A stretch of 64,000 nt of DNA from Symbiotaphrina buchneri (GCA_001599915.1 BCIG01000002.1:930001-994000), one strand, 5' to 3'. Counted from the stretch's first letter, positions 13,935-27,500 are shown. Notes: a model not told the origin generated them from the sequence alone. Translations and numbers: made by a program.

Positions 13935-16900
13935 ATGGATAGAAATCAAATACCCACTCATCCGACCTCACAGCATGTGGCGGCACTCCTGCCCAAGCTT
14001 CAGGATCCGGACGCCGACTTTCGATACATGTCTCTCAACGACTTGTACGCGACGCTGGAAAGAGGCCATGCTGGGTTTCTCGCGAACGACTATAACACAT
14101 GTGCCAGGGTTATCGAGGGGATCATGAAGACGCTCGATGATTCGAACGGCGAAGTACAGAATCTCGCTATCAAATGGTGTGTATCATTCTTCTCGGGCAA
14201 GGCATGGCTAGTGAAGGCTAACATCTTGTGAAGCCTCTCTCCACTTGTTTTACGATTGCCGCACGATATACTCGCGCCTCTCCTTGAGAAACTGACCACA
14301 CTGGAAGTCACACATTCTGTTGATAATTCCATATCTGCCACTGCTCTCCGAACGATTGTTACGACATTCCCTCGCCCATCTCCGGGTGTCCAACCCTCAA
14401 AGACTACCCAAGATGCATATTCAGCTATCAGCAAAGTCCTAATACCACGACTTGTGGGCCGTTCCGTGCTCCCTCAGTCAAAGAACCAGTCGCTGGGGCG
14501 TGGTATGCTTAGTGTGCGGAAGGACAAGAGCGTGGATAGTGACGCCATTGATGTCTTAATTGAGGTCGTGCGCTGCTTCGGGCCGATGCTCCAGGAACCA
14601 GAAGTAAAAGCTCTGCTCCAGAGTGCCATGGAGATCTTGGAAGACGACGGGACGAGCAATGTGGTGCAAAAAAAGGCAATAACAGCAACCTCATTACTTG
14701 CTGGGTATTTCACAGACGGCCAATTAAGTTCTTTTGTATCACAGCTGATCGAACATCTGCGCGACTCTCATCTCACTCTTGGGAAGCGACGTACGCTGAT
14801 CTCCTTGATTGGATCTCTGGGAAGATCGATACCATCGAGATTTGGTCCATACCTGAAAACCTTGGCTCCGTTTGTCCTCAGCGTGCTCAGCGAACAAGAA
14901 CTGGAAGAAGAGATAGAGGCTGAGGACAGTAACAATGAAGTTATCGAAGTCCGCGAGGCTGCACTGACCGCACTGGAAAGCTTGCTGACTTTTTGCGGGT
15001 CGGAGATGCGCCCTTTCACAAACGAGTCCATTGAAGCTGCTGTGCGCTTCGTCAAATACGACCCGAATGTCGCGGAAGATGACGACGAGGATATGCAAGA
15101 CGGAGAGGAAGATGAACTTGAAGGATTGGAGGATGAAGACTTCGAGGAAGAGACAGGGTTCGACGATGACGATGATACCAGTTGGAAGGTACGTCGCTGT
15201 TCTGCAAAAGTACTGTATGCGATCATTTCAGCTAGCGGGATTGGTGATCTACTCGAAGACGGAACGCTATATGAGAGAGTAGCACCGATATTAGTGGAAA
15301 GATTCAAGGAGCGCGAAGAAAATGTTCGGCTGGAAATAATAGCAACGATGAGCGCTTTGATACGGAAGTCCGGCGAAGGAATACATATTCCTAACTCCAC
15401 TGTGGTAGATGACAACTTCACCGCAATGATGGGCCCACCGCAGACACGCAAACGTCGAAGAGGTGGTAGTGATGCGAGCATGTTCGACACCCAAACTGCC
15501 ATTTCTCTCTCAGCAGGTGTCACAGCAGCTGCATCCGCACCCTCGTCGTTATCTGGTCCGCGGGCAAGCCTTGCAGAGCTGATACCGTCTTTGGTACATG
15601 CTGCAGCAAAGGCCCTGAAAGACAAATCGATTGTCACAAAGCAAGCCGCAATATGCCTATTCAAAGATCTTGTAATTGTGGAACAAGGTGGCCTTTCAGA
15701 ACAGCTCAATCAGATCATCGGTCCAGTTACTGAGGCTGTCAAGTCTAGTGGCGGCGCTGCCGCAGGAGTCACAGGAACATCAGCAGGTGGTGCGGCCAAT
15801 GCTACGGCAAGCACCCTGCGCATAGAAGCTTTGAGTCTTTTGAGCGCCATTCTCGAGTTACATCCACCTAGGGTGCTACAACCGTACCTAGACAGCATTA
15901 TTGAGGCTGCCACTAGTGCTGTTGGGGACAAGTACTACAAAGTATCTTCAGAGGCTCTTTGTACAGTTGAGCAACTGGTCAGACTCATTACTCCTCCGAG
16001 ATGGGATGTGACCGAGAGCAAACAGCAAAGCTACATCGAGAAACTATATGGCATCGTCAGCAACCGCGTTACCTCAAACGATGCTGATGCTGAAGTGCGC
16101 CAGCGGGCCATCCATGCTTTGGGCGTACTTGTGGCTCGGACATCCGGACCAGTTGGTTCTAGGTTGTTCCCCTCTTCTAAACGCTTTGAAGCTCTAGAGA
16201 TCTTGTACGATCGTCTCAAGAATGAGGTGACGAGACTTGCTGCCGTTAAAGCGATTGACACTGTTGCAGCGCTTGCTACTGACGCAAAGGATTTCAAGCC
16301 TGAATGGGTACAGAATGTGACTCGAGAGGTTGGGGCTCAACTTCGAAAGGCAAATCGTGCCTTGAGGGGCTCAAGCCTGGCAACATTGAAGAATCTCGTC
16401 GTTAATCCTGCTGGCCGCGAGAATCTCGACGAGGCCACGATCCAACACTTAGTCAATTTGCTATTGCCATTGCTTACGCCTAACGACCTCCACATGCTCG
16501 GCCCTGCCCTCATCATTCTTGCAGATCTTGTCAGAAGCAATCCCAAGGTTGTCGTGACACAGGAACTCAACAAGGCAATATGTGGTGTTGTAATGGCCCC
16601 ATCGTCAGGAGCTACACTTGATGCGTTGCTTATACTAGTTAAGACGATTGGAGAACAGGGTGCCGGGAAGCCTCTTATGGAGGGTCTGCTAAAAGATGTT
16701 GGTGTGAGCGGAGATCCGTCTGCCGTCGGTAAAGCCATTGGCACTTTGCTTGTTGCTGGTGGACCGTCTGTCGGAGTGAAACTGGATGCATTTGTCGGCG
16801 AGTTGGAAACGGCACCAGATGACCAGCGAAAGTGCCTAGCGCTTTCTGTCCTCGGAGAAGCGGGCATGCGTATGGGGACCTCCTTCCCACTGGAACCGGA

Positions 16901-18111
16901 TGTTTTCATGTCCCACTTTACATCAATGTCGGACCAAGTGCCTCTTGCTGCCGCGGTTGCCCTCGGGCGGGCTGGTGCAGGCAATGTGCCAAAATACCTA
17001 CCTGCCATACTACACAAGATGTCAAAGGCGAAGAAGCAGCAGTATCTGCTGCTTCACTCTGTCAAGGAGATATTACAGCACGCAACAGATGCCCACGCGA
17101 ACATCACTCCGTATGGGCAAGAGATCTGGAGCATGACTCTGTCTACCTCGGATGTGGAAGATAATAGAGCTGTTGCGGCGGAATGTCTTGGGAGACTGGC
17201 TATAGTAGACCCCAAGACGTACCTTCCGGAACTACAGGTACGTCAAAATGATTTGCGAGGGTATGCCATACTAAGATTCTTTGCAGTCTTATCTTAAAGA
17301 CCCGGTGCCCACGGTGCGTGGTATGGTCATCCAAGCTATCCGGTATACATTTGTCGATACCGACGAGTCCTATGATGACATTCTGAGGCCTATCATCATC
17401 GACATGCTCACAACTATGCTTACTGACCCTGAGCTGGATAATCGTCGACTAGCCCTTACTACTTTGAACTCCGCGACTCACAATAAATCTGATTTGATCA
17501 CTCCTCATCTGGCAGACCTCTTGCCCCTTGTGATGAGTGAATCAACTGTCAAGCCCGAGTTGGTACGGGAGGTACAGATGGGTCCGTTCAAGCATAAGGT
17601 TGATGATGGGCTGGAAGTCCGCAAGGTAAGTTTCCAGTACCCTTGTTCCAGTGAAAAGTTATTGATGTGGCAACCAGAGTGCTTACGAAACCCTCTACGC
17701 TCTTATGGAGACGGCGTTCCCTCGAATGTCAACCATCCAGCTTTACGACCGTATCATTGCCGGATTGGAAGATGATCACGATATTCGAGCTCTCTGCAGC
17801 CTCATGCTCGCCAAGCTTATTGTCTTGGATCCAGAGGAGACTCAGCGAAGGCTCAATGCTATTGCTGAGAAATTCCGTGCTGTGCTCTCTGTGAAGTTGA
17901 AGGAAAGCGCGGTGAAACAGGAGATCGAAAAACGGCGGAGAATTCGCAAGCGGTCCTTCGTGTTACAGTCATGCTGAACAATGCGTTTCCGGCAGCAGCA
18001 AGCGGTGGAACATCTGCTGTTATGCATCAAGCATGGAGGAGCTACTGGGAATGGGTGTCGAAAGACTATGCCAAGCAGCTCCGGGCTGCTCAGGAACAGC
18101 TTCGACAATGA
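13935..18111 (+). CDS. Cullin-associated NEDD8-dissociated protein CAND1/TIP120
   Basis: HEAT-repeat protein that binds cullin-RBX1 and exchanges substrate receptors of SCF ligases. Exons 13935-14176, 14234-17237, 17287-17625 and 17678-18111. The N-terminus reads LLPKLQDPDADFRYMSLNDL, the family opening, with an acidic DEDMQDGEEDE loop around residue 380 and a TIP120 C-terminal domain. The expected product is about 1,339 aa. The reading frame breaks near 17928-17932, an A5 run: reading on gives a short ending with stop after LQSC, while the frame one base over continues as a conserved CAND1 end (VTVMLNNAFP, WRSYWEWVSKD) to a stop at 18109-18111. One A missing would explain it. Sequencing indel or true mutation cannot be told apart here. 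Confidence 0.92.
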
Positions 18112-18594
18112 AACTTAGCAGGTGAATACGGACAAGCTACCAGGCTATTGCATTTGGACGGCATTGCGACATCCTAACAGATCTTGTAAAGTCGAGACAC
18201 GCAGCATTGGAAGGAGGGACGGGCCAAAGGAGCTGGCATTGCATGTAACTTGCCTACCCCTATCAAGTAGTACATACAAAGCATCACCTCAACCGAATAG
18301 ACGCTGCTGCAGCTTGCAGCACAGAGTTCACTCCCTGTCTTATTTGATTGTTCTTGAAGACGCCGACGCAGCTCGGTGCTCACCGTTTGGCTGTGGTCAG
18401 TCGTGCTTTTCCCCTTTTAGGCAACCTTTCCCACATGCGAGACCTCGGCTCGATAAGAGCTGAATGTTATCCGTCTCCCTCGGCCCGTCACTGTCAACAC
18501 GCCCAGAACTTCGAGTATTGATCGCAGCATGGCATGCTTCTGATTTCAACGGCGCTGTAGCATTTCGAGGGTGTTGTGACAATAATTTATCGCC
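18112..18594. other. Intergenic
   Basis: Spacer between CAND1 and the PEX11-family gene, same strand. No feature recognised. Confidence 0.4.
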
Positions 18595-19532
18595 ATGTCT
18601 GAAGGCAAGTCTCACGCCTCAGCTGCCAAAGACGGCGCGAGGTTGCGTCTCCAGCAGTTGCGCGCAGCATTACCTCTCTACGCCCGCCAGGCCGACGCCC
18701 ACATCCTCCATCTGAACAGGTGCGTTCGCTATACCCGTCATGTAGTCGACGAGCATGAGGCCAATCTAACTCATCCAGGGTCTTCTCATCGCCATCTCAC
18801 ACCGACTCCTTCCTGCTCCTGCTCAGCTACGGCGGCCTCCTTCTCAGCTCATCATTAGACTCCCTCTCGGCCTACACCCTGCGCCTGACGACCTCGCACC
18901 TCCTCCAGAAAGCGCGCGCCATACTGCTCCCCGGCGAGACGCTGATCCTCGCCCTCTCGCCTCCACAGCGGATAACCTCCCTCTCCGCCTCGGTGCGCGC
19001 CCTCGTCGCCCTCGTCTCCGACTTCCGCATCTTCGTCCGCCTGTGGGGCCTCCTGGGCATCTACGCATGGGGCAAGCATGTACGCGACAACCCGCCCGCC
19101 GACGCGGTGCTACGGCGCATCGCAATCGCGCAGGTCGCGGTCAATGCTCTGTACCAGGTCCTGGAGAATGGCGCGTACCTGGCGCAGCATGGAGTGCTCG
19201 GCTGGGACGCGAAGAAGCAGAATAAGGCCTGGGTGTGGTCGAGCCGCTTCTGGGCGGCGCATGTGGTGCTGGACTTCTGGCGCTTGGGACGGGTGAGGAG
19301 GCTGAGGAATGAGAGGGCCAGAGAGCTTAAGGAGAGGGGAGAGGCTGTGGAGGAGGTGCAGGCGAAGGAGAAGGAGCAGTGGATGAAAGAGTTGATTGTG
19401 AATGTGGCTTATGCTCCCTTGACCGTCCATTGGAGCTTGGAGAACGGCTGCGTGAGCGATGCATGGGTCGGCCTTCTTGGGACAGTAGCTGGGATCATAG
19501 GGGTGCAGAAGGCATGGAGGGCAACTGCCTAG
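18595..19532 (+). CDS. PEX11-family peroxisomal membrane protein
   Basis: Exons 18595-18719 and 18779-19532 encode 292 aa. The sequence shows the PEX11 layout: an N-terminal amphipathic region, a central region with FRIFVRLWGLLGIYAWG, the AVNALYQVLENGAYL block and a hydrophobic C-terminal segment (VGLLGTVAGIIGVQKAW). PEX11 proteins elongate and divide peroxisomes and may form pores. The central and terminal features fit the Pex11C-like fungal paralogue better than canonical Pex11, whose ends differ. Coding third positions are very GC-rich from 18,850 to 19,250. Confidence 0.85.
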
Positions 19533-19912
19533 TCCACCAGCAGAGGTGTCGAATCGGCGAGAGACGCGGAAAAGCTACAGTTGATGTAGTAGTGGGGATG
19601 GAGGATTGAATCACGCATGCAAACGGCCATGGAGCAAATATAGACTATAGTGCTAGCTTTTGGATAGATAAATTATTATCCCATGCAAACGTTAATTCAT
19701 GAGCCTGTCTGGATAGCCGGAATTGCCCCTATTGATTGCATCGCAGCTTCGCTTTGTCAAAGCCATTTTTGATCCATCTTGACGACTAGTCACTCTCGCC
19801 AATCTAGTTTTTGATAAGTGAAGATAGATCTTGATAGGCTGAGTGCAACGATGAAGCCATTCTGTCGTGCAGGCAAAAATATATACGGGGCAGCGGATCT
19901 CCAATGCTCGCC
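19533..19912. other. Intergenic, convergent 3' ends
   Basis: Spacer between the ends of the PEX11-family gene and ELG1. AT-rich around 19,620-19,700. Nothing else recognised. Confidence 0.4.
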
Positions 19913-22900
19913 TCACTCACCCTCATCCATCTTGCTATCATCTTCCTCTTCGGGCGGCATGACAGGCCTCCGCGCAGCCACGTTCTGCCATCCGCTCCCT
20001 CCTGTCTTTAGCACAAGTTGCGCGTTCGTCCCATTCGGGAGCCATTTCTCCTTGCGAGTTGTCTTTCTGTCTCCCCCTTCGAGCGCAGACCTACTGGCTC
20101 TCGTCGTACGTACACGCTTGCCGTCTCGAGCCCCTTGCGAGAGCAGGTTGCTGAGCTCCACACGGTATTGTTCGAGCTGTATATCGGAAGTAACAATTGT
20201 GCGGACGTACGGTGCAACGTCCTCGGCCACGACTGAGACAGGCCGGTCAAAGGAAGTCAAAGTTTGCTGCACGACTTGTGCAGGGAAGAGCTTGGGAGGC
20301 GAGGCGATTGGAGCAAAAGCCAGAGAGAGGTCTGCGTGAGTCAAAGGACGGGAGATGTCTGTGTCTTGCTTTGCTCCCATGACGTGTCTGATGATGTCTT
20401 CTTCCGATACTGGCCGCAATGTCGCACCACTCTTGGGTTCAACTCGCTCCAGTTGTTCACGAAGCGCAGCTTTTGCTAGTATATGGGTGCTAATCGCCAT
20501 GTGAAGACCCGTTCGACTGTAATCTACAAGCTCATCGGCTTGAATGAGAGGATCGCCTTCTGTATAGCTGATGAGAGTCTTCTCGGAAAGCTTCGGTTGC
20601 TCAGGATCCATTGGCACCTGTGATCAGTCAGAAGCAGGCCCCAGGAGAAGCAAATGTAGGATTTACCTCATCGTTTGTACGGAAACCAGGAACGGCCCAC
20701 ACATCGCTCGCACTCAAAGCATCTGAGTATGTGTCCAAAGAACTCCGTACGTTGTATCGAGCGCTGGAGGCCAAAACATCCATATCAACCTCGAGGGAAG
20801 ATAAAGTATCCGACATATCCTGCCAATCCCGAACATCTATTCCCCAGTTATCCCAAGCTTCTGTTAACAGCTCTTCTTGGTTTGAGATCGTCCATTGATG
20901 GTCAGCAGAGAGGAAATCATTCGAGACCCAACCCATGCCAGTGCGGTAAGTATCTTCACTGGTTACACGCAATTTTTCCCCATGTATATTCAAGTCCGAT
21001 CCTCGCGGCCAGCGATCAAGAATCCACTTCAAGCCACCTTTGCGATCACCAACGCCCATCTGGCACCAGAACTCTAACTCCATGATGCTAGCGCGGAGAT
21101 CTTGTTGTTTGCTTCGATACAAGGCCCGAATGGCGTCACGCTTTAGAAGATGCCCTTCTGAGGCGGCCATAGTTAGGAGGTAATCGACAACAAGTGGCTC
21201 CCTGGGCGCAGAAAAGCGAAGAATGGCATGCAAGGAGAGGTCATCTAGTGGCAGGTGTGATTCATCGTTGCATGTCATGATGACCGGACGTTTGGACTGA
21301 GCCATTAAGCTGAGGACTGTGGTCCAGAATTGCTTGTCCTCTTCGAACAGAATGTCAACTTCTTCAAGAAGGATCAGTGACTGTTTCTGCTTTGACATTG
21401 GGCGTTGTTGAGCGTGCTGGGCTGACTTTTTGGATGCAGCAGTTTGTTTGCGTCGGGTTGTTGGCTTTGACTTTCGTTGCGACGACGATTGGCTCTTGAA
21501 GAATGAGTCCATAGTGCCTTGCTTCCCACTTTCGATCTCCTCCCGAACCACTTCGGCAGCTTTAAGCATATCCTCGTCCGCGGATGTTGAACCAGAGTCC
21601 TCTCGAGATTGATGGACAAGGTGATTGCGGGTCATATGACCCACACGCTCCAAAAGATCCTTACCACTTCTTCTACTGCCAGAATTGATTTCGAAAACTT
21701 CGAAACTCAGCTCATGAGCTACTGCGTACACAGCAGCTGTTTTCCCGCACCCGGAGGGACCACTGATCACTACAGCGTTTGTCATCCTGCCAGACTCGGT
21801 GGCCATGTCGCCTGCTCGAATCACTGTCTTCTTCAAAAGAGAGTCCGTTCCTGACTGCTGAGACTCGTCTGGATCGGTGAGTACGTCCATTTCATCCGCC
21901 TCTTCATCGCTTGATATTATAAAGTCATCAAGCCCCTCCCCCCTCGCTCTCCTCTTCTTCTTGCGCTTCGAACCCCTGTCCTTGCTCGCAGAACGCTTGG
22001 AATTCGTAGTGCTGGTGTCAACAGACCGGACAGTCAGACTTTTAAGCCAGTCCCTCAGTATGAGCGGTTCCTGACCAGGCTGGAGGACTTCCACAGTAGA
22101 CTTTGGCGCATACTTCTGTAACCATATCTGCGTCTCACATTGGCCTCTATCAAAGGCTGTGAGCGACTTTGGTATATGGTTGTATATACCCACTATAGCT
22201 GGGTGTGATCTGACAGAGTACTTTTCCGTTGAATGAAGTTCATCTTCCGGGTCTAAGCCGTCTGCGCCAATTGCACTTGAAGGTAGTGAGGATTCGAGCT
22301 CTCGATGGAGATGCGCCTGAATATCAGTAGCAGTTATAAGATGACGTCGTGGGACTCTTAATGCTTGGTCTAGAGCAGAATCATTGGTTCCGTGAGGCAA
22401 GTAGGCGGCATTGGCCAAATCTGGGCTTTTGGAAGAGACTCCTAGCTCTCCTGCAAGAGTGCAAAGTATATCTTCATCTTTTGGGATTGTTATAACTGCA
22501 CCTTTGAGCTTCTTGGTAGTATCCGGCAGCTCGGAACGTTTAGTTGTATTGCAGCGTCGCTGCTTGGTGATATCCGTACCATGGTCTTCTCCTTTGACGT
22601 GCACTATGCCCTTCCACGGCCAAGCGGCGTCAACCGCGCCAGGATATCTTAGGTTAGAATTTGAGCCACCGCCAGAGAATAACTTCAGTGTCGATATATT
22701 GTGAGGTTGAGAGATCTTCTTAGGAAATGATTGAGGCTTTCTGGGACTGTGGACAGTGAGCTCCTCGGTATCGGATCCGACGACGGGCATAGCACCTCCT
22801 GACGTCCGTGCTGATTTAAATTCGCCATGAGCTGTCTCTGATGGTTGCTCCGGCTTTTTACTTAGCTTTCCCAGGAAGAACGGATGTGTTGTTTTTCGCA

Positions 22901-24102
22901 GACCTTCAGACTCTGGCTTTTCAAGTTGTGCCGTGTCAGTGGTCTCGTCCTTTGTTATTCGATCGCTCTCCTTGGAGGCACCAGCCTGTGCACCAGCCAT
23001 AATCTCCTGTATTCGTTGTCCTATGTAAAGCCTAGATTTCTCACTGGTACAGTATCGGAACACAACCTTGAGGCTTTTCTTGCTAGTCTTTCTTCGCTTT
23101 TTTGGAGAAGATTGGCTTTGGCTGTCTTTTACTTTGTCGGGTTTCATCTTCCTGGCCACTGGAGATCCGAGTGTGCCCTGGGCATTCAGCTTGAGCATCT
23201 TTATCTTGGGAGATTTGACCTCTGCCGACAGGTCCCTGGGGGCTTCCGCAATATGATCGGTCCCTTCGGCTGAGATATAATCATCCTGCATCTTAAGTTG
23301 ACTGTCCACATTCCTAGGAGCCGTTGGTTGAGGATCCTGGCTGTGGGCATCAGGTGGGATAGAGGTAGGAGCCTGGCTAGTATAGATCGACTTTTCATCC
23401 TTCTGATGTACGATGGGCATCGACAACACTGGGCTCGACGGCTCTATCGTCCCAGTCCCAGGAGAGGTATGATCGCTAGGCCAGACACTTGCATCAGCAG
23501 CAGCTTCCAGTTGTGACTTCCAGGACGAAGCCCTATCCCCGTCATTGTATGGATCTTCGCCTTCTCCGGACTGCTGAGAATACCGCTGATCGAACCCGAG
23601 AGATTGATTAGGGAGTGCATCTGTCCGCCGTCTTTTTCTCCTGTCCTCGTTCGGGTCGACCGTGAGTGACACCAGATTGTTACTCTCGACGGCCCCACTA
23701 TTGTCGACTTTCTCAGACTCCATTACGGCAGAAGCCGAGTTCTCTTGAGAGGTCGAGTTGCTTGCTGACAGCTCAATTGGTGTAGAGGTCTGAGACTTGG
23801 CATTCTCCGAGCTCGTTCTCCTTGACTGCGATTGTTTGTGATTGGTATGTCCGGATGCCCCAGTATGAGTGTCGCTCAGCTGCTGAGGTATGAAAGAAGG
23901 GTGCTCAAGCGGCGCAGAATCTTGGGAGCCATTTTGGGGAAAGCTGTGCGTTCCTAGAGCTCCGATTGTCATCCAATGCCCTGGTTGCAGACAACCTCCT
24001 CCCATCAAGAAAGCACTCACTCTGGTTAGGCCAATTCCTGCCAAAGAAAGAATGAAGAGGTTTTGTCTCTTGCGGAGCAAGATCAGAGGTATGGTCGGCC
24101 AT
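19913..24102 (-). CDS. ELG1: ELG1/ATAD5-like alternative clamp-loader large subunit
   Basis: Large subunit of the RFC-like complex that unloads PCNA from DNA after replication. Exons 24102-24021, 23980-20667 and 20617-19913 give 1,366 aa. The N-terminal about 700 residues are poorly conserved and Ser/Lys rich, with a THPFFLGK block seen in fungal relatives. The AAA+ core carries Walker A GPSGCGKT near residue 768, the FEINSGSRRSGKD motif and the ATAD5-type Walker B ILLEEVD. A near-PIP element (KPLHSFF) lies at about residues 14-20 and a full PIP-like QGTMDSFF near residue 848. The first exon is required because the long frame has no ATG of its own. It is divergent from the UTP8-like gene. Confidence 0.9.
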
Positions 24103-24589
24103 GATGAGCGCCATATCTCAACATCTAAAGCCCACCCCTCCTACCCTCCAATGGAGTTTGCTCAGGCGTTTATACATCAATCACCCCCGCCAGCATGTTC
24201 CTATAGGTGTTGGCACCTTGGATATGTCGGAGGAAGGTGGAAGAAAGAATGTCTCTGCCGACGAGGTTGAGGCGTTGCTATGCTCAGAGACCCTCACTTC
24301 ACTGTCAAATGTCAATTCACGTTTGGGAAGTAAGTGAGAAATAAGTGATATGAGTGCTCCCTCATTCACTTAACGCGTCGCGACTCGATCAGCACGTCAA
24401 TGCGGCACTAGTTACGGCAACCGGGGGACTCCACCAGTGCGAAAGCTTAGCTACTACGGCGACCGAAAATTTTGGGTTTCTATGTCAATAATTATTTTCG
24501 CTCTTCAAACATTAGCAGGCAAATATTCTCAAAAAGAGATCAAGGGACCATCGACCGAGCGCCGAGGGACTCTCGAAGGGCATTTCATA
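24103..24589. promoter_or_regulatory. Divergent promoter of ELG1 and UTP8-like gene
   Basis: 487 bases between two divergent starts. A palindromic AAAATTTT lies at 24466-24473, 117 bases ahead of the UTP8-like ATG; it matches the core of the RRPE element of yeast ribosome-biogenesis promoters. No coding signal. Confidence 0.5.
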
Positions 24590-27500
24590 ATGTCCCCTTC
24601 CCTCACGATCCAGCCTGCATTTACCCTTGCTGCAGTGCCCCGACCCGTCAATGCAGCCCAAGGAAAAATTCAAGTCGCGGAGGTTTGGAGCTCTACAGGC
24701 TCAAAGAAAAGAAAGCGGACAGAGATTGCAACCGCTATCGACGGAGAAAGTGTGAATGTCTACAATGTATGTTTGATTAGGACTTTGTCGATTCCGACTG
24801 GTGACTTACCAGAGCTAGATACAATCCCCTGGGTTGGTCACGTCGTACGCCTTCCCGCCAGACAGCACATTTTCCTGCCCGCCATGCAGTATACGACAGA
24901 AAGCTACCAAGGCATCTCCTGCGAAGAGATATACATATGCCGCAACTACTGGAAAGTCACGCCAGATCAGCTGCTTCACGGAAGTCTCTTCGGCAAGCAC
25001 AAGTTCTGTTGTGGCCCCTATTTCCCCGTCCACCTATAAGCTTGGAGCCGTTGCTTCACCGGTGGTCTATTTGGACACCACTCATTCACCCAGTGTTGTG
25101 GAGGCCGACAAGCCTCCTTTCAATATTCTGGCAGTGCATGAAAATGGAGAAATACAATGTCTAACTGGTGATCTGCTGCGGCAGCTGTGGGCAGCTGGGC
25201 CTTCCGCTCTTGCGGATCCCGATGCAGATGGTGCTGGCTTACAGGACGACGTGGTGATAGAATTTGCGACAAGTACCACTTCAGATGTCGCGAAGGAGGG
25301 GCTTCTAGCCAGTCGAGCAGCGGTTTTGTCTTTCCTCGAGGACAATATGCTTGGTAGTTCATCCGTGGCTACAGTTTTACTACTCGTTTCTCGGCCCAGA
25401 AAGGATTCACAACTGCAAAATACGGGCCGCATGGTTCATGTCCTGGCAATATACCCACATGCCGCCGTCAGTTCAGCGGGAAGCGCTAAATCCGTTCAAT
25501 GCCTTTTTGCGGCGAGGCTACCACAGCCGGAAGATGCGCTCAAGACGACAGACAACTTTCCCCAATACTCTTTGCACGCGGCTAGCGGGAGTCTGTACGA
25601 ACTACGCAATGGGAGCTTGACTGTTTATGACCTTTCTGGTACTGTTCCGAAAGTATCTTCACGACTATCCCTGTCTGCCAAAGGGCCGGCCTCGTATGTC
25701 AGAGTCTCTCCGACAACTGCAGTTGTGGCTGCGTCGAACTCGATAACATTTTACGACCTACATTATAAGTCAGCACTCACTTCTGTGCCTTTAACGAAAC
25801 CGACTACGCTGCTGTACTATTTGCACAGCCTCGACCTTGTTGTTGCTCTTTCCGGAAATGATGTCCTTGGATTCCAATTAGGTGGGGCACCTGGTCCAGC
25901 TACAACCACTAGGAAACGTAAACACGGTGTCCTCATCGACTCTATCAACAAAGGCGTAGGGAAGCCTGATAGGAAGGCTGTTCCCCCGGAGAAGCTGCCT
26001 CGCCCTTTCAGTGGATACCTACCTGGTGTAATCTCTATACCAGGCGTGAACGATGTTTTGACGAAGAAAAACAAATCGAAGCTTGATCGGTATGCGCATG
26101 AAGGCGATGTTAATGGGTTTGAAAAGACGTTGGCATCGTTGTTTCGTGTCGACCGAGACGAGGAAGAATTGAATAGATGGGAGGAGAGGAGAGACGCATG
26201 GAGAAAAGCGCATCATGCCAGCGAGCATTTGACGAACGGGACGCATACTGGAAAGGAAGAAGACGACAGTGCTGCAGCGAAAGACAACGACGGAACAGAC
26301 TTTCCGGAAGCAATGCCTCTTCCGTCATGGAAGCTACCTGATACATCAGCACGGGCGAGCGAACGTCACCGCTTCCCTCCTGTGGACCCTGCTCTTGTTC
26401 GCTATGTGCTCAGAAAGATCTTTACGTGGGCACCAACCAAAGGCCAGGATGATCAGCCCCGTCTTACCCTTGCATTTTTCCCACCAAATTGTTTTTGGTG
26501 GTTGCTTCAAAGTGGCAATTTCACTGTCAATGCCCTCGAGGCTGCGCTATGTCGAAACACTGCTGTCAGCGTCCCGCCAAAGACCACTATTGGATGTGTG
26601 ATGGAAGCGATTGCCGATTACGACCCTACACTGCAACTGCTCCTGTCTGTTTTGGCTGCCCCTATTCATCTGGGACTGACCGAGGTGGTGCGAACAGTTA
26701 AGTTTGTCCTGAGCAGTGGTCTCGAAACACGTGGCTCAAGCAGTGGGCCTCTTCGCATCACCAATGGCATCACCAATGGAGAGGAAGGAGTTAATCAATC
26801 CTCAGAAGCAATGGACCTGACCCTACAGGAAGAAGAGGCAGCAGCAGAAATGGAGCTTGACGTAGCGCTCGAGGTTCTGGAAGAAGGAGCAGCCACCAAA
26901 GAAGCTGCTTTGACTCTTGCGCTCCAACGCCTACATACTTTCCCTCCACAAGATGTGGTCAAGTCGTTGCGTCGGGAGCTTTCCACGCACGAGATTGTCT
27001 CGTTTGTGCATCTCCTTCGGATGCAGCTCGCAGCTGGCGGGTGGATATCAAGATATATCGACGCTGGATTTGATGAATCCGATGAACATGTTGGAGCATC
27101 TGATCAGAGTGTCGGTTTGATCAGCGACCTTCTCAGTTGTGCACTTGATTCCATTGGCATGTCCGGTTGGCTGTTTGGCAACCACGATCCTTTCGATGCC
27201 GAGGAGTTGGTCGGGAACTTGAAGACGGAGATATCGGCTGTGCTGGAAGGCATTGAGGAAGCTACATATCTCCAGGGGCTTTTGGGCCAGATGCTTGTGT
27301 ATGGCAAATCCGCGGCTGAGGCTCCTCAACGCACTACGACACCGGCTATCTCACAGCAAGGGCAAGGGTTCGTACAGAGAAGGCCCATCACGGTTCCTAT
27401 ACACGCCAGTGACGGGAAGTTGCTGCCACTGGGGCTGAAGGCGGAGCAGGCTATCTCAAAATTAAGGGTGGGCGCTGGCGGAGAGGTGAAGGAGAGGAGC

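Noticed and set aside
14768-15709. Minus-strand 313 aa frame
   Set aside because: Antisense to the CAND1 long exon, Ser-rich from reversed acidic codons, no family match.
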